Positions 8,807-17,938 of a stretch of DNA of 64,000 nt are shown here, one piece after another. Source of the stretch: an uncultured Bacillota bacterium (GTDB lineage Bacteria; Bacillota; Clostridia; Lachnospirales; CAG-274); NCBI GenBank assembly GCA_958426775.1, contig CATZZP010000005.1:54853-118852 (forward strand), written 5' to 3'. The notes below the pieces were generated by a model. It did not search any database. It was given only the letters and a program-made list of their open reading frames with translations, and was not told the DNA's origin. The position numbers were made by a program, and so were the translations under genes. Position 1 is the stretch's first letter. Every line of letters starts with the position of its first letter.

Positions 8807-10600
8807 ATGAGCGAATCTATGACAGGTCTTAAACGCAGCTGTCTTTGCGGTGAAGTCAGCGAGGCTATGATAGGCAGGGAGGTTACCCTTATGGGTTGGG
8901 TAAGCAGAAGAAGAGTGTTCAGCCACTTCTCTTTCATTCTCTTACGTGACCGCAGCGGTATTGTACAGGTGGTAGTTGACGGTGACAACTCACCTGAGGA
9001 TATTGTTAAAAAGGATAAGGAAATTAGAGGTGAGTATGTGCTTGCCGTAAAGGGTATCGTTCAGGCAAGAACAGAGGAAAATATTAACGCTAAAATGGCT
9101 ACAGGTAAGGTAGAGGTAGCTGTAAGCGAGCTTAGAATTTTATCAGAGTCCGAAACACCTCCTTTCCAGATTGAGGAAAGAGTTGATGTTTCAACTGAAT
9201 TAAGGCTTAAATATCGTTACCTTGATTTAAGACGTCCTAATGTGGCTAAGAATATTATTATGCGTCACAAGGTGGCACAGACGGTAAGACAGTTCCTGTC
9301 AGAGGAGGGCTTTATTGAGATTGAAACACCTATGCTTACAAAGTCAACCCCTGAGGGTGCAAGAGATTACCTTGTACCAAGCCGTGTTCACCCGGGTAAC
9401 TTCTATGCTTTACCTCAAAGCCCACAGCTTTTTAAACAGCTTTTAATGGTATCGGGCTTTGACAGATACTTCCAGATTGCAAAGTGCTTCAGAGATGAGG
9501 ACTTACGTGCAGACAGACAGCCTGAATTTACACAGATAGATATGGAGCTTTCCTTTGTAGACATTGATGATATTATGGATATAAATGAAAGACTGGTTAA
9601 AAAGGTATTTAAGGATACCTTAGGTGTTGATATACCTACACCGTTTGAGAGAATGCCATGGATTGAGGCTATGGAGCGTTTTGGCTCAGATAAGCCTGAT
9701 ATTCGCTTCGGTATGGAGCTTAAAAACATTACCCATATTGTAAAGGGCAGTGATTTTGCAGTATTTCAGGGTGCCATTGATGCAGGCGGCTCCGTAAGAG
9801 GTATAAATGCAGAGGGCTTAGGCAATTTACCGCGTAAACAGCTTGATAAGCTTGTTGACCTTGCTAAAACCTACGGTGCAAAGGGTCTTGCATGGATTGT
9901 TGTAAATGAGGAGGGCTATAAGAGTACAATCTCTAAGTTCTTTGATGATAATAAGCTTAAGGAAATTGCAGATGTGTTTGATGCAAAGGCGGGCGACCTT
10001 ATACTTATCTGTGCCGATAAAAACAAGGTTGTATTTGATGCCTTAGGTGCTTTAAGACTGGACTGTGCTAAGCGTCTTGAGCTTTTAAAGGATGATGAAT
10101 TCCGTTTCCTTTGGGTAACAGAGTTTCCAATGCTTGAATTTGATGAGGAGGAAAACCGCTATGTTGCGGTACACCACCCATTTACCGCACCTATGGACGA
10201 GGATTTACAGTATATTGAGTCTGACCCGGGCAGAGTACGTGCAAAGGCATATGATATGGTGCTTAACGGCTGTGAGCTTGGCGGCGGTAGTATAAGAATA
10301 CATCAGCAGGATATTCAGCAGACTATGTTTAAGCTCCTTGGCTTTAGTGCCGAGGATGCACAGGAGCGATTCGGCTTCCTGCTTGATGCCTTTAAGTACG
10401 GTGCACCGCCACACGGAGGTCTTGCTTTCGGTCTTGACAGAATGATTATGCTCCTTTGCGGTGCAGAAAGCATAAGGGACGTAATTGCCTTCCCTAAGGT
10501 TAAGGACGCAAGCTGTCTGCTTACGGACGCACCTAACGTAGTTGAGCAAAAACAGCTTGATGAGCTTGGCATAGCTATCAATATAAGTGAAGAGGAATAA
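8807..10600 (+). CDS. aspS: Aspartyl-tRNA synthetase, bacterial type
   Basis: This is a 597-residue class II synthetase. The N-terminal OB-fold (MGWVSRRRVFSHFSFILLRD) is followed by the catalytic core with YRYLDLRR, motif 2 FRDEDLRADRQPEFTQ and motif 3 GLAFGLDRMIM. The ~100-residue GAD insertion (residues ~310-420) marks the bacterial type. Many bacteria lacking asparaginyl-tRNA synthetase have a non-discriminating enzyme; this cannot be judged here. The start follows GGGAGA and is two bases after the hisS stop. An intrinsic terminator follows. Confidence 0.97.
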   Translation: MSESMTGLKRSCLCGEVSEAMIGREVTLMGWVSRRRVFSHFSFILLRDRSGIVQVVVDGDNSPEDIVKKDKEIRGEYVLAVKGIVQARTEENINAKMATGKVEVAVSELRILSESETPPFQIEERVDVSTELRLKYRYLDLRRPNVAKNIIMRHKVAQTVRQFLSEEGFIEIETPMLTKSTPEGARDYLVPSRVHPGNFYALPQSPQLFKQLLMVSGFDRYFQIAKCFRDEDLRADRQPEFTQIDMELSFVDIDDIMDINERLVKKVFKDTLGVDIPTPFERMPWIEAMERFGSDKPDIRFGMELKNITHIVKGSDFAVFQGAIDAGGSVRGINAEGLGNLPRKQLDKLVDLAKTYGAKGLAWIVVNEEGYKSTISKFFDDNKLKEIADVFDAKAGDLILICADKNKVVFDALGALRLDCAKRLELLKDDEFRFLWVTEFPMLEFDEEENRYVAVHHPFTAPMDEDLQYIESDPGRVRAKAYDMVLNGCELGGGSIRIHQQDIQQTMFKLLGFSAEDAQERFGFLLDAFKYGAPPHGGLAFGLDRMIMLLCGAESIRDVIAFPKVKDASCLLTDAPNVVEQKQLDELGIAINISEEE

Positions 10601-10607
10601 TAAAAAT

Positions 10608-10643
10608 ACACCCCGAAAACGAAAAAAATCGGGGTGTTTTTTT
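10608..10643 (+). terminator. Intrinsic terminator of hisS-aspS
   Basis: A 9-bp perfect stem (10608-10616 with 10629-10637, ACACCCCGA and its complement), 12-nt loop, then seven T. Confidence 0.9.
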
Positions 10644-10652
10644 GTATTATAA

Positions 10653-10676
10653 AAGGACTGTCAGAAGACAGCCCTT
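10653..10676 (-). terminator. Probable terminator of the rhamnogalacturonan lyase gene
   Basis: A 10-bp stem with one mismatch (10653-10662 with 10667-10676) and a four-base loop, followed on the minus strand by TTATAA. It lies 11 bases after the stop at 10688. Confidence 0.6.
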
Positions 10677-10687
10677 AATTATTTATT

Positions 10688-13600
10688 TTACAGAGAGCTT
10701 ATAAGACCTAATACATAGCGTGAAATCTTGTAAGCGTCCGCAACTGTAACCTGACCGTCACCTGTAACATCGGCAGATGAGTCAATGCTTGATATATCTC
10801 CTACTATATAGGAAAGTACATAATTTACGTCTGAATAATCAATATTGCCGTTGCCGTCTGCATCTCCCATAATTATTTCATGTGTCTGTGTGCCGTAGCT
10901 TACGGTAATTGATATAATCTGTGCAGTTGTGTTTGTAGTGTTAGCTGTAATTGCATATTCACCTGCACTAAGGTTAGTTAATACAAGGTCGCTTGTAACA
11001 GGCGATGTACCTGAGCTGCCTGCCAAGGTTTCGCTTGTTTGTCCTCCGCAGGTAATGCTTGCAGTCTTTGCACTGTCGCTTGAGCCGCACTTAAAGTTAA
11101 TAGTTACGTTTGCCTGATTATCTACCTTAAATACAACAGAGCCTGTTGTACCAATCTTAACCTGTTGCACATCACCTGTAACAGAGTTGTTGTTAATTGT
11201 AAACTTAGAGCTGTCGTTTATCATTGCAGCTGCATCATAGGTGCCTGCAGGAAGGTTTGATAATGCAACGGGAGCCTGAGTTGTAGCCTCTGTTGTGCTT
11301 TCAGTTGTGGTAGTGGTAGTAGTAGTAGTTGTAGTTGTAGTTGTGGTAGTGGTAGTAGTAGTTGTAGTAGTTGTAGTTTCCGTAGAGGTTTCCGTAGTAT
11401 CTATTGTACCATAACTTACGGTAATTGATATAATTTGTGCAGTTGTGTTTGTTGTGTTGGCTGTAATTGCATATTCACCTGCACTAAGGTCAGTCAGTAC
11501 AAGGTTGCTTGTGACAGGTGATGTGCCTGAGCTGCCTGCCAGAGTTTCGCTTGTTTGTCCTCCGCAGGTAATGCTTGCAGTCTTTGTGCTGTCACTTGAA
11601 CCGCACTTAAAGTTAATGGTAACATTGGCATGCTCCTCAACCTTAAATACAACAGAGCCTGTTGCACCAATCTTAACCTGTGAAGTATCTGTAACAGAGT
11701 TGTTATTTACCTCAAACTTAGAGGTGTCTGTTGCAATAGCAGCCGCCAAATAGGTACCTGCACCAAGGGCTGAAAGCTCACCCGGTGTCTGTGTGGCTGC
11801 CTGTGTAGTTGTTTCCGCAACAGCAGTAGTTGCCTCGGTAGTTGCCTCTGTAACAGCAGTTCCCTCTGTGGCAAAATTCATATAGTAAAGGAAGATTGCA
11901 TCTCCCTTGGTAATTGTATGAGAGCCTGAGGAAAGGTCAACTGTTACCGTACCGTCACTGCCTACCGTATACTCTGTGCCGTCAACCTTTACACCCTTGC
12001 CTGCAGGAGCTGTGCTACCGCCGAATACTAAGGTAAGCTTGCCTGAGGCAGATGCATTAAAGGTAATGCTTGTTGCACTTTCCATTTTTAAGCACTGGGT
12101 TAAGTTAAGTCCGTTATAGCTTACTGAGCCCTTGCCGGAGGAAAGGTTACCTGTAATTGTATAGAAGGAGCTTGATGTTCCGTCAGATGTAAAGTTATGG
12201 TCACTGCCTCCTGTAACTACAGGTGCAGAGGTTGTTGTTTCCGTGCTTTCCTCACCTGAAGAGCCGCCGCCTGTGGTATCTTCTGAATAGCCTACGCTGT
12301 ATACACTCGGCTGTGACGGAAGTGATGAGTTGGAGTCAAGCCAGTAGTCAACATGAGGAGGCTGGTTGTAGGCAACGTTCTCTGCCGCAACACCGCAACG
12401 ATACTGGGTGTTGTGCATAAGAGTATATATTCTTAAATCTGTTTCAATAGGTGTTGCGTAAACTCTTACGCCGCTGCCGTCTGAAAGGGGTGCTACAATT
12501 TCCTCACGCCAGTCACCGAAAATATCTGCCGTAATACACATATTTGACTTTGAGGAGTTGTTGTAGGTTACGTTCTGACCTGTGAAGAGTCTGCCGTTTG
12601 GATAGTCGTCAACCATTGCACGGTCAAGTACCTCACGCTCAGCGTCCCCGTCCCAGTAAATAAGGGAGTTCATACCCCACTTTGTAACATCGGACCAGTT
12701 AGCAACGGTACTGCCTGAGGAGTTGTAAATAACGCTGTCAGCATAGGATGTAAATTCCGCCTCACTGTTGCCGGGAATAATATTTCCTGCAATACCTCTG
12801 CCTGTATCGGAGCTTGCTGTCCAACGCTTTATAACGCTACCGTCCTTAGCTGCTCTTAAGGAGGCACCGTAAGGGCTTGTTTCATGTACCTGGAACACCT
12901 CAAGTCCGCTGCGGTTTGGTACAAAATCACCTACGTGCAGGGCATCACCGTGACCTAAGCCTGTTGAATATAAGCCCTTGCCGTTATGGTCAATGGTTGC
13001 TGAGCCGTAAATAATTTCGTCATAGCCGTCACCGTCTGCATCGGCACATACAAGGTTGTGGTTACCCTGCTCCTCATATGCAGAGTTGCCTGAAGAGTCG
13101 GAGTCAAAGGTCCATTTCTTCACAAGCTTGTTGTTTTCCACATTATAAGCTACTAAAACGGCACGTGTATAGTAGCCTCTGCACATTACAACAGAAGGGG
13201 TTTTGCCGTTAAGGTATGCAATACCCGCAAGAAATCTGTCTACTCTGTTACCGTAGCTGTCGCCCCAGCTTGATACTGTACCTCTTCCAGGCTCGTAGTA
13301 TATTGTATCAAGAGCCTTACCCGTTTTGCCCTCAAATAAGGTTAAGTATTCATCACCGCTTAAGATATATCCGCCGGAGTTAGCGTAAGCAGTACCGTTG
13401 TTGCTTGTGTTTTTAATAGCAGAGGTACTGCTTGCCGCACTTACATAGTTGCCGTTGCCGTCCTTTGAGCCGGGGGCTGTTTTACAAACCATTTCAGCAC
13501 AGCCGTCGCCGTCAAGGTCATATACCATAAATTGTGTATAGTGAGCACCTGCACGTATATTCTGACCTAAGTCAACTCGCCACATTCTTGTGGCATCACC

Positions 13601-14203
13601 CGCCTCAAGCTGATAAGCGTCAATTATAACGTTGCTTGTATTGCCGCTTTTTGAGTTGTCTTGGGAGTTGCTTGGGTCCCACTTGATAATAAGCTCATAG
13701 TCCCCGTCCCCGTCTAAGTCGGCTACAGAGGCATCATTAGGTGTATAGGTTGCACCTAAGCCTCTGCTGTCTGTAGGTACGTCAAGGGACATATCAAAGT
13801 AACCTCCCTTGCCTGTGCTGTCATAGTTAAGCACATACTCCGGCTCTGCCACTGAATAGGCGGTGCTTGAGCTGCTCTGATAGGTTTCAAGTCTGTAGGT
13901 ACTGCTTGTTGAGCCGCCGCTGTCCTTATAACAGGTTGCCATACCCTGTGTGCTTGTGTAAATAAGCTGTGAATCACGGTAAAGCTTAAATACGGTACTT
14001 GCAGAATCGGTACCCAGATACCTCCAGTTTACTAAGGTCCCCGAGCTAAGTGCAGTTACGGTTAAGCCTCTTGAAAGTCCTTCAACCTGTCTTGATGATG
14101 CCGCACTTACAGTATAAGGACTAAATACTGCAGTTTGCCCCAGCATTATTAATGCTAAGGCGAATGCTCCAACCCCCCTGATGGATTTCTTCATTTTTTT
14201 CAC
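10688..14203 (-). CDS. Secreted multidomain rhamnogalacturonan lyase (PL11-like) with dockerin
   Basis: This 1171-residue secreted protein starts with a signal peptide ending VSA-A near residue 35. Residues ~40-640 match the PL11 rhamnogalacturonan endolyase family (YesW/YesX), which cleaves the pectin rhamnogalacturonan I backbone. They show the N-terminal sandwich and the propeller with calcium loops DLDGDGDYE, DLDGDGCAE and DADGDGYDE. A small beta module follows (~670-780), then a Thr-rich linker, a ~125-residue module (~809-932), a ~25-Thr linker and a near-copy of that module (~976-1105). A type-I-like dockerin with two intact loops (DADGNGNID, DVTGDGQVT) ends the protein, implying attachment to a cohesin; none is seen in the window. 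Confidence 0.88.
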   Translation of the reverse strand: MKKMKKSIRGVGAFALALIMLGQTAVFSPYTVSAASSRQVEGLSRGLTVTALSSGTLVNWRYLGTDSASTVFKLYRDSQLIYTSTQGMATCYKDSGGSTSSTYRLETYQSSSSTAYSVAEPEYVLNYDSTGKGGYFDMSLDVPTDSRGLGATYTPNDASVADLDGDGDYELIIKWDPSNSQDNSKSGNTSNVIIDAYQLEAGDATRMWRVDLGQNIRAGAHYTQFMVYDLDGDGCAEMVCKTAPGSKDGNGNYVSAASSTSAIKNTSNNGTAYANSGGYILSGDEYLTLFEGKTGKALDTIYYEPGRGTVSSWGDSYGNRVDRFLAGIAYLNGKTPSVVMCRGYYTRAVLVAYNVENNKLVKKWTFDSDSSGNSAYEEQGNHNLVCADADGDGYDEIIYGSATIDHNGKGLYSTGLGHGDALHVGDFVPNRSGLEVFQVHETSPYGASLRAAKDGSVIKRWTASSDTGRGIAGNIIPGNSEAEFTSYADSVIYNSSGSTVANWSDVTKWGMNSLIYWDGDAEREVLDRAMVDDYPNGRLFTGQNVTYNNSSKSNMCITADIFGDWREEIVAPLSDGSGVRVYATPIETDLRIYTLMHNTQYRCGVAAENVAYNQPPHVDYWLDSNSSLPSQPSVYSVGYSEDTTGGGSSGEESTETTTSAPVVTGGSDHNFTSDGTSSSFYTITGNLSSGKGSVSYNGLNLTQCLKMESATSITFNASASGKLTLVFGGSTAPAGKGVKVDGTEYTVGSDGTVTVDLSSGSHTITKGDAIFLYYMNFATEGTAVTEATTEATTAVAETTTQAATQTPGELSALGAGTYLAAAIATDTSKFEVNNNSVTDTSQVKIGATGSVVFKVEEHANVTINFKCGSSDSTKTASITCGGQTSETLAGSSGTSPVTSNLVLTDLSAGEYAITANTTNTTAQIISITVSYGTIDTTETSTETTTTTTTTTTTTTTTTTTTTTTTTTESTTEATTQAPVALSNLPAGTYDAAAMINDSSKFTINNNSVTGDVQQVKIGTTGSVVFKVDNQANVTINFKCGSSDSAKTASITCGGQTSETLAGSSGTSPVTSDLVLTNLSAGEYAITANTTNTTAQIISITVSYGTQTHEIIMGDADGNGNIDYSDVNYVLSYIVGDISSIDSSADVTGDGQVTVADAYKISRYVLGLISSL
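10880..11200 (-). repeat. Internal repeat copy 2 (C-terminal module of the lyase)
   Basis: This encodes a ~110-residue module nearly identical in protein and DNA to the copy 516 bp further along (11396-11716). The strongest identity is around 10899-11115, which matches 11415-11631. The offset of 172 codons includes the poly-Thr linker. The close DNA match suggests a recent duplication or gene conversion. Confidence 0.9.
11296..11392 (-). repeat. Low-complexity poly-threonine linker
   Basis: About 25 consecutive Thr codons (mixed ACT, ACA, ACC), flanked by Glu/Ser/Thr. Mixed codon use makes simple polymerase slippage less likely, although length variation between strains is plausible. It probably forms an O-glycosylatable flexible linker between the two duplicated modules. 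Confidence 0.9.
11396..11716 (-). repeat. Internal repeat copy 1 (module before the poly-Thr linker)
   Basis: Partner of the repeat at 10880-11200. Both encode a beta-rich module with VTINFKCGSSDS, an ASITCGGQTSET segment and ITANTTNTTAQIISITVSYG. Such paired modules in plant-wall enzymes are often carbohydrate-binding, but no family is claimed here. Confidence 0.9.
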
Positions 14204-14241
14204 TCCTTTAAAAATATAAGTTATGGTTTACATACAAGGTC

Positions 14242-14271
14242 ATTTTAACATTATTTGTAAATTTATATCAA
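14242..14271 (-). promoter_or_regulatory. Promoter of the rhamnogalacturonan lyase gene
   Basis: On the minus strand: TTGATA (14266-14271), 18-bp spacer, and TAAAAT (14242-14247) with an extended TG just upstream (TGTTAAAAT). Confidence 0.5.
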
Positions 14272-14370
14272 GACAGCAAATAAATTTCTGCGTTTTAACT
14301 ATAAATTAGACGTATTTTTTGTTTATATTACCGATGAATAAATTGTATATATGTCATTATTACAAAAAAT

Positions 14371-14441
14371 AGGAGGGCGTTTTTGACACCCTCCTTTTAT
14401 ATAAACGAAGTAAGCATCACGACGTCTTGATGTTTACTTCG
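14371..14441. other. Two consecutive strong hairpins in the 14204-14510 intergenic region
   Basis: The 307-bp gap between two divergent genes holds two hairpins. The first has a 7-bp G/C-rich stem (14371-14377 with 14389-14395) followed by four T. The second has a 14-bp stem with one wobble (14406-14419 with 14428-14441) and an 8-nt loop containing GACGTC, with a T-run ~10 bases later. Neither follows a gene that needs terminating. A small RNA or a regulatory leader of the lipoprotein gene are possibilities. Apart from the minus-strand promoter, I see nothing else here. Confidence 0.5.
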
Positions 14442-14510
14442 GTTGCATACATATTTTTAGCACTATAACAAAAAATATTGATGTAAATAAAAAATAAAAA
14501 GAGGTAATTT

Positions 14511-14969
14511 ATGAAAAAAATATTTTTTTTAGTATTTGCGTTATTATCCCTTTCAGCCTGCGGTAAATATGAAAATGAAAATGTGTCTGTATCAGACCTT
14601 GCCTCTGCCCTTGCCTATGAGGCGGATTTAGAGGAGGAAAGTCCTCAAAATCTGAAATCCGTTCAGGTAGGAAGTTTATACGGCATATCCCCCGACGAGA
14701 TTGAGGAGGGTATTGTCTATAAGGACGATGATGACTCTGATATTGTTGTTGTAGTTAAGGCTAAAAATTACGATTTTTTAAGAAATGCGGAAATGGCGTT
14801 TGAAACAAAGGTCAATGAAATTAAAAATGCGTGGAAATATGATATTGAGGAAAGTAAAAAAATAGATAATCACCTTTTAAAATCCAGAGGTATGTATACG
14901 GTTATGGTTGTTGCAGAGGATATAAACAGGGTTGAAAGGACTTTTGATAATATGGTGACAAATCAGTAA
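14511..14969 (+). CDS. DUF4358-type lipoprotein
   Basis: This 152-residue protein has a lipoprotein signal peptide with lipobox LSAC, and the cysteine at residue 17. The rest resembles DUF4358 proteins of Clostridia: LYGISPDEIEEGIVYKD, then an acidic stretch, then a VVVVKAKN strand. A helical segment and RGMYTVMVVAED near the C-terminus follow. Function is unknown. It lies next to a sporulation-type gene (sipL-like), but a shared role is only a guess. The start follows an AGAGG five bases before ATG. Confidence 0.75.
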   Translation: MKKIFFLVFALLSLSACGKYENENVSVSDLASALAYEADLEEESPQNLKSVQVGSLYGISPDEIEEGIVYKDDDDSDIVVVVKAKNYDFLRNAEMAFETKVNEIKNAWKYDIEESKKIDNHLLKSRGMYTVMVVAEDINRVERTFDNMVTNQ

Positions 14970-14974
14970 TAATT

Positions 14975-15031
14975 AAGCCTCCCCCATAATATAATTTGCT
15001 ATATGAGATTGTATTTTGATAAAGGAGGCTT
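14975..15031 (+). promoter_or_regulatory. Long-range inverted repeat masking the sipL-like ribosome-binding site
   Basis: AAGCCTCC (14975-14982) is perfectly complementary to GGAGGCTT (15024-15031), which contains the Shine-Dalgarno of the next gene and is followed by a T-run. It could act as a weak terminator for the lipoprotein gene, or hide the ribosome-binding site in read-through transcripts. Confidence 0.45.
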
Positions 15032-15036
15032 TTTTA

Positions 15037-16593
15037 ATGGACGTAAACAAGGGCAGTGTTATGATAGACAAAAGGGCGGGCAGTGCAAATATGCAGTTAA
15101 TGTCAGAGGGAGAAATTACTCTTGCTGAGGGTAAGCCGGATATAGCTACACTCCTTAAGTGCGATTGTTCCTTTGTTACGGAGGAAGGCAAGGTGACTGA
15201 GGGCAGAGTTACATTTAAGGGCAGACTTAAGCTTAAGGGAATGTATCTTTCTGATAATAAGAGTGTACATTCCTTCAGCCATGAAGTACCTGTAAACGAT
15301 TTTGTCAATATTGAGGGTGCTAAGGAGGGAATGTGTACATATATTGATTGTCAGCCTGTAAGCTGTGACTGCAAGGCGGCAAATGAGCGTAAGCTTATAT
15401 ACAAGGTAATATCTGATGTAAATGTAGCCTTAAGAGAACAGAAGGACTGCGAATATGTAGAGGGCTTAGAGGGTATTCCCGAAAATCAGCAAAGGCTTAC
15501 AGACCTTACTACAGAGTCAATGCCTGTATGCAAGGAGGATAAATTTACTATAAGGGACAGCCTGACTCTGCCTATGGGCAAGCCTAATGTAGAGGAAATG
15601 CTGGATTGTGACATAAGGCTGACCTCTGTTGACTGGAAGTCTGACGAGGACAGTGTGCGTATAATGGGTGATTTAAGTGTATCCCTTATTTACAAGGGTG
15701 AGGGAGAAACCAACCCTATGGAGCTTTACGAGGGTACAATCCCCTTTAAGGGAGAGCTTGAGGCACAGGGGCTGAATAACAGTATGCTTTGTGATGTTAA
15801 GCTTTGTCTTTGGGATAGCCTTGTATCAATTCAGCCTGACGAGGACGGAGAAATGCGTGTTTTAGATGTGGAGGCTATAATCTCTGCCTATATAACAGCA
15901 AGGGAGCAAAAAGAAATTAAGGTTCTTGAGGATGTATACATATTAAATAAGGATACAAAGCTTACTGTCAATAATGTACAAGGCTCTGTATGTGCGGCTA
16001 AAAATACAAGCCAGTGTCCTGTAAAGGAGGTGGTAGCCCTTGATGAAAAGGCACCTGATATGTTACAGATTTATAAGGCAGAGGGCAGACCCTATGTGGA
16101 TTTTGTTCAGATTGATAAGGGGCAGATGGAAATCGAGGGTGCAGTAGCGGTAAATATCCTTTATGTAACGGGAGAGGATAGTATACCTGTTTACTGCTAC
16201 AGCGGTGTTGTGCCTTTTAAGCATACCGCCCAGGCTACAGGTGCAAGAGAGGGTATGGATTACTCTGTGTCTGCACAGCTTGAGCATATAGGCTTTAATA
16301 TGCTCTCTGACAGAGAGGTTGAGGTAAGGTGTGTTATCAATATCTGTGCAATGGCAGAGGATACAAAGCAGTATAGCTTTGTAAGCGATGTGGAATTGAC
16401 GGATATAGACAAGGACTACTTAAACTCACTTTCAAGCATTACCCTTTATGTAGTGCGTAAGGGGGATACTCTGTGGAAGCTTGCAAAAAAATTCAACACA
16501 ACTGTTGATGATATAGTTAAGATAAACGATATAGATAACCCCGATTTGATTTATCCCGGTCAAAGATTGATTATTGTAAAAAGAATAGCATAA
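15037..16593 (+). CDS. sipL: SPOCS (DUF3794) and LysM protein, SipL-like
   Basis: This 518-residue protein has three successive SPOCS/DUF3794-type regions followed by a C-terminal LysM domain (VVRKGDTLWKLAKKFNT, then YPGQRLII). The architecture matches SipL, the clostridial morphogenetic protein that binds SpoIVA through LysM during spore coat assembly. A role in sporulation is inferred from architecture only; no other sporulation gene is in the window. I chose the ATG at 15037, eight bases after AAAGGAGG, rather than the upstream in-frame start at 15016. An intrinsic terminator follows. Confidence 0.82.
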   Translation: MDVNKGSVMIDKRAGSANMQLMSEGEITLAEGKPDIATLLKCDCSFVTEEGKVTEGRVTFKGRLKLKGMYLSDNKSVHSFSHEVPVNDFVNIEGAKEGMCTYIDCQPVSCDCKAANERKLIYKVISDVNVALREQKDCEYVEGLEGIPENQQRLTDLTTESMPVCKEDKFTIRDSLTLPMGKPNVEEMLDCDIRLTSVDWKSDEDSVRIMGDLSVSLIYKGEGETNPMELYEGTIPFKGELEAQGLNNSMLCDVKLCLWDSLVSIQPDEDGEMRVLDVEAIISAYITAREQKEIKVLEDVYILNKDTKLTVNNVQGSVCAAKNTSQCPVKEVVALDEKAPDMLQIYKAEGRPYVDFVQIDKGQMEIEGAVAVNILYVTGEDSIPVYCYSGVVPFKHTAQATGAREGMDYSVSAQLEHIGFNMLSDREVEVRCVINICAMAEDTKQYSFVSDVELTDIDKDYLNSLSSITLYVVRKGDTLWKLAKKFNTTVDDIVKINDIDNPDLIYPGQRLIIVKRIA

Positions 16594-16598
16594 TATAA

Positions 16599-16628
16599 GG
16601 GCTGTCGCTTAACACGACAGCCCCGTTT
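16599..16628 (+). terminator. Intrinsic terminator between sipL-like gene and glyA
   Basis: A perfect 9-bp stem (16599-16607 with 16615-16623, GGGCTGTCG), seven-base loop, then CG and five T. It may also serve glyA on the other strand. Confidence 0.85.
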
Positions 16629-16631
16629 TTA

Positions 16632-17867
16632 TTAATATAACGGATATTTATCTGTAATTGCCTTAACTCGTGCAGCCGCCTCTGCCTTGTTAGCCTCAAA
16701 ATCTCTTGCAACCATACCGATAATATCGGCAACTTCTGCAAAATCTTCTTCCTTAAGACCGCGTGAGGTAGCGGCAGGAGTGCCTAAGCGAACACCGCTT
16801 GTGGTGTTTGGCTTTTCAGGGTCAAAAGGTATGGCATTTTTATTACAGGTAATGCCTATTTCATCAAGGTTATGCTCAAGCTCCTTACCGGTAACGCCTA
16901 ACTTGCGAAGGTCAACCAGCATAAGGTGGTTATCGGTACCGCCTGATACAATATCAAAGCCGTTCTTTACAAGACCGTTGGCAAGTGTCTGTGCGTTGTT
17001 GATAACCTGCTGTGCGTACTGCTTAAACTCAGGCTGAAGTGCCTCCTTGAAGCAAACTGCCTTAGCCGCAATTACGTGCATAAGAGGACCGCCCTGGATA
17101 CCGGGGAATACAGCCTTGTTAATAAGCTTTGCATGCTCCTCCTTACAAAGGATAAGACCGCCTCTGGGACCTCTTAAGGTCTTGTGGGTTGTAGTTGTTA
17201 CAAAATCGGCATAAGGTACGGGAGTAGGATGTAAGCCTGCCGCAACAAGGCCTGCAATATGTGCCATATCCACCATAAGGTATGCACCTACCTCCTTAGC
17301 AATTTCACTAAAGAGCTTAAAGTCAATTGTGCGTGAGTAAGCTGAGGCACCTGCAATAATCATTTTAGGCTTGCACTCATGGGCAATACGTCTTACCTCA
17401 TCATAGTCAATCATACCTGTATCTTCTCTGACACCGTAAGGTACAACATTGTACTGCTTACCGCTCATATTAACGGGTGAGCCGTGGGATAAGTGACCGC
17501 CGTGAGCAAGGTTCATACCCATTACGGTATCACCTGGCTGAAGAACTGCAAAAAATACTGCCATGTTAGCCTGTGCACCTGAATGGGGCTGTACATTGGC
17601 ATGCTCTGCACCGAAAAGCTCCTTGGCACGCTCAATAGCTAAGTTTTCAGCTATATCAACCTTTTCACAGCCACCGTAGTAACGCTTGCCGGGATAACCC
17701 TCTGCGTACTTGTTGGTCATAGGTGAACCCATAGCTGCCATAACTGCCTTAGAAACAAAGTTTTCAGAAGCAATAAGCTCAATATTACTGCGTTGACGAC
17801 CTAATTCGGCAAGTATAGCCTCTGCTATTTCAGGGTCAACGTTCTGTAAATCTTTAATGTCGTACAT
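16632..17867 (-). CDS. glyA: Serine hydroxymethyltransferase
   Basis: GlyA is a PLP enzyme that interconverts serine and glycine with tetrahydrofolate and supplies one-carbon units. The protein is 411 residues, the usual length. It shows ELIASENFVSKAV near the N-terminus, the YPGKRYYGGCE segment, and the PLP-lysine motif VTTTTHKTLRGPRGG around residue 220. GGAGG precedes the ATG by seven bases. It is a single-gene transcript with its own promoter, divergent from plsX. No glycine riboswitch or purine operator is evident in the short leader. Confidence 0.97.
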   Translation of the reverse strand: MYDIKDLQNVDPEIAEAILAELGRQRSNIELIASENFVSKAVMAAMGSPMTNKYAEGYPGKRYYGGCEKVDIAENLAIERAKELFGAEHANVQPHSGAQANMAVFFAVLQPGDTVMGMNLAHGGHLSHGSPVNMSGKQYNVVPYGVREDTGMIDYDEVRRIAHECKPKMIIAGASAYSRTIDFKLFSEIAKEVGAYLMVDMAHIAGLVAAGLHPTPVPYADFVTTTTHKTLRGPRGGLILCKEEHAKLINKAVFPGIQGGPLMHVIAAKAVCFKEALQPEFKQYAQQVINNAQTLANGLVKNGFDIVSGGTDNHLMLVDLRKLGVTGKELEHNLDEIGITCNKNAIPFDPEKPNTTSGVRLGTPAATSRGLKEEDFAEVADIIGMVARDFEANKAEAAARVKAITDKYPLY

Positions 17868-17899
17868 TTATTGCACCTCCAAAATAAATTAATAACCTT

Positions 17900-17928
17900 A
17901 TTTTAATACAAATATGAGTTTGTGTCAA
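17900..17928 (-). promoter_or_regulatory. Sigma-A promoter of glyA
   Basis: On the minus strand: TTGACA (17923-17928), 17-bp spacer, TAAAAT (17900-17905). Confidence 0.7.
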
Positions 17929-17938
17929 TCAGATGTAA

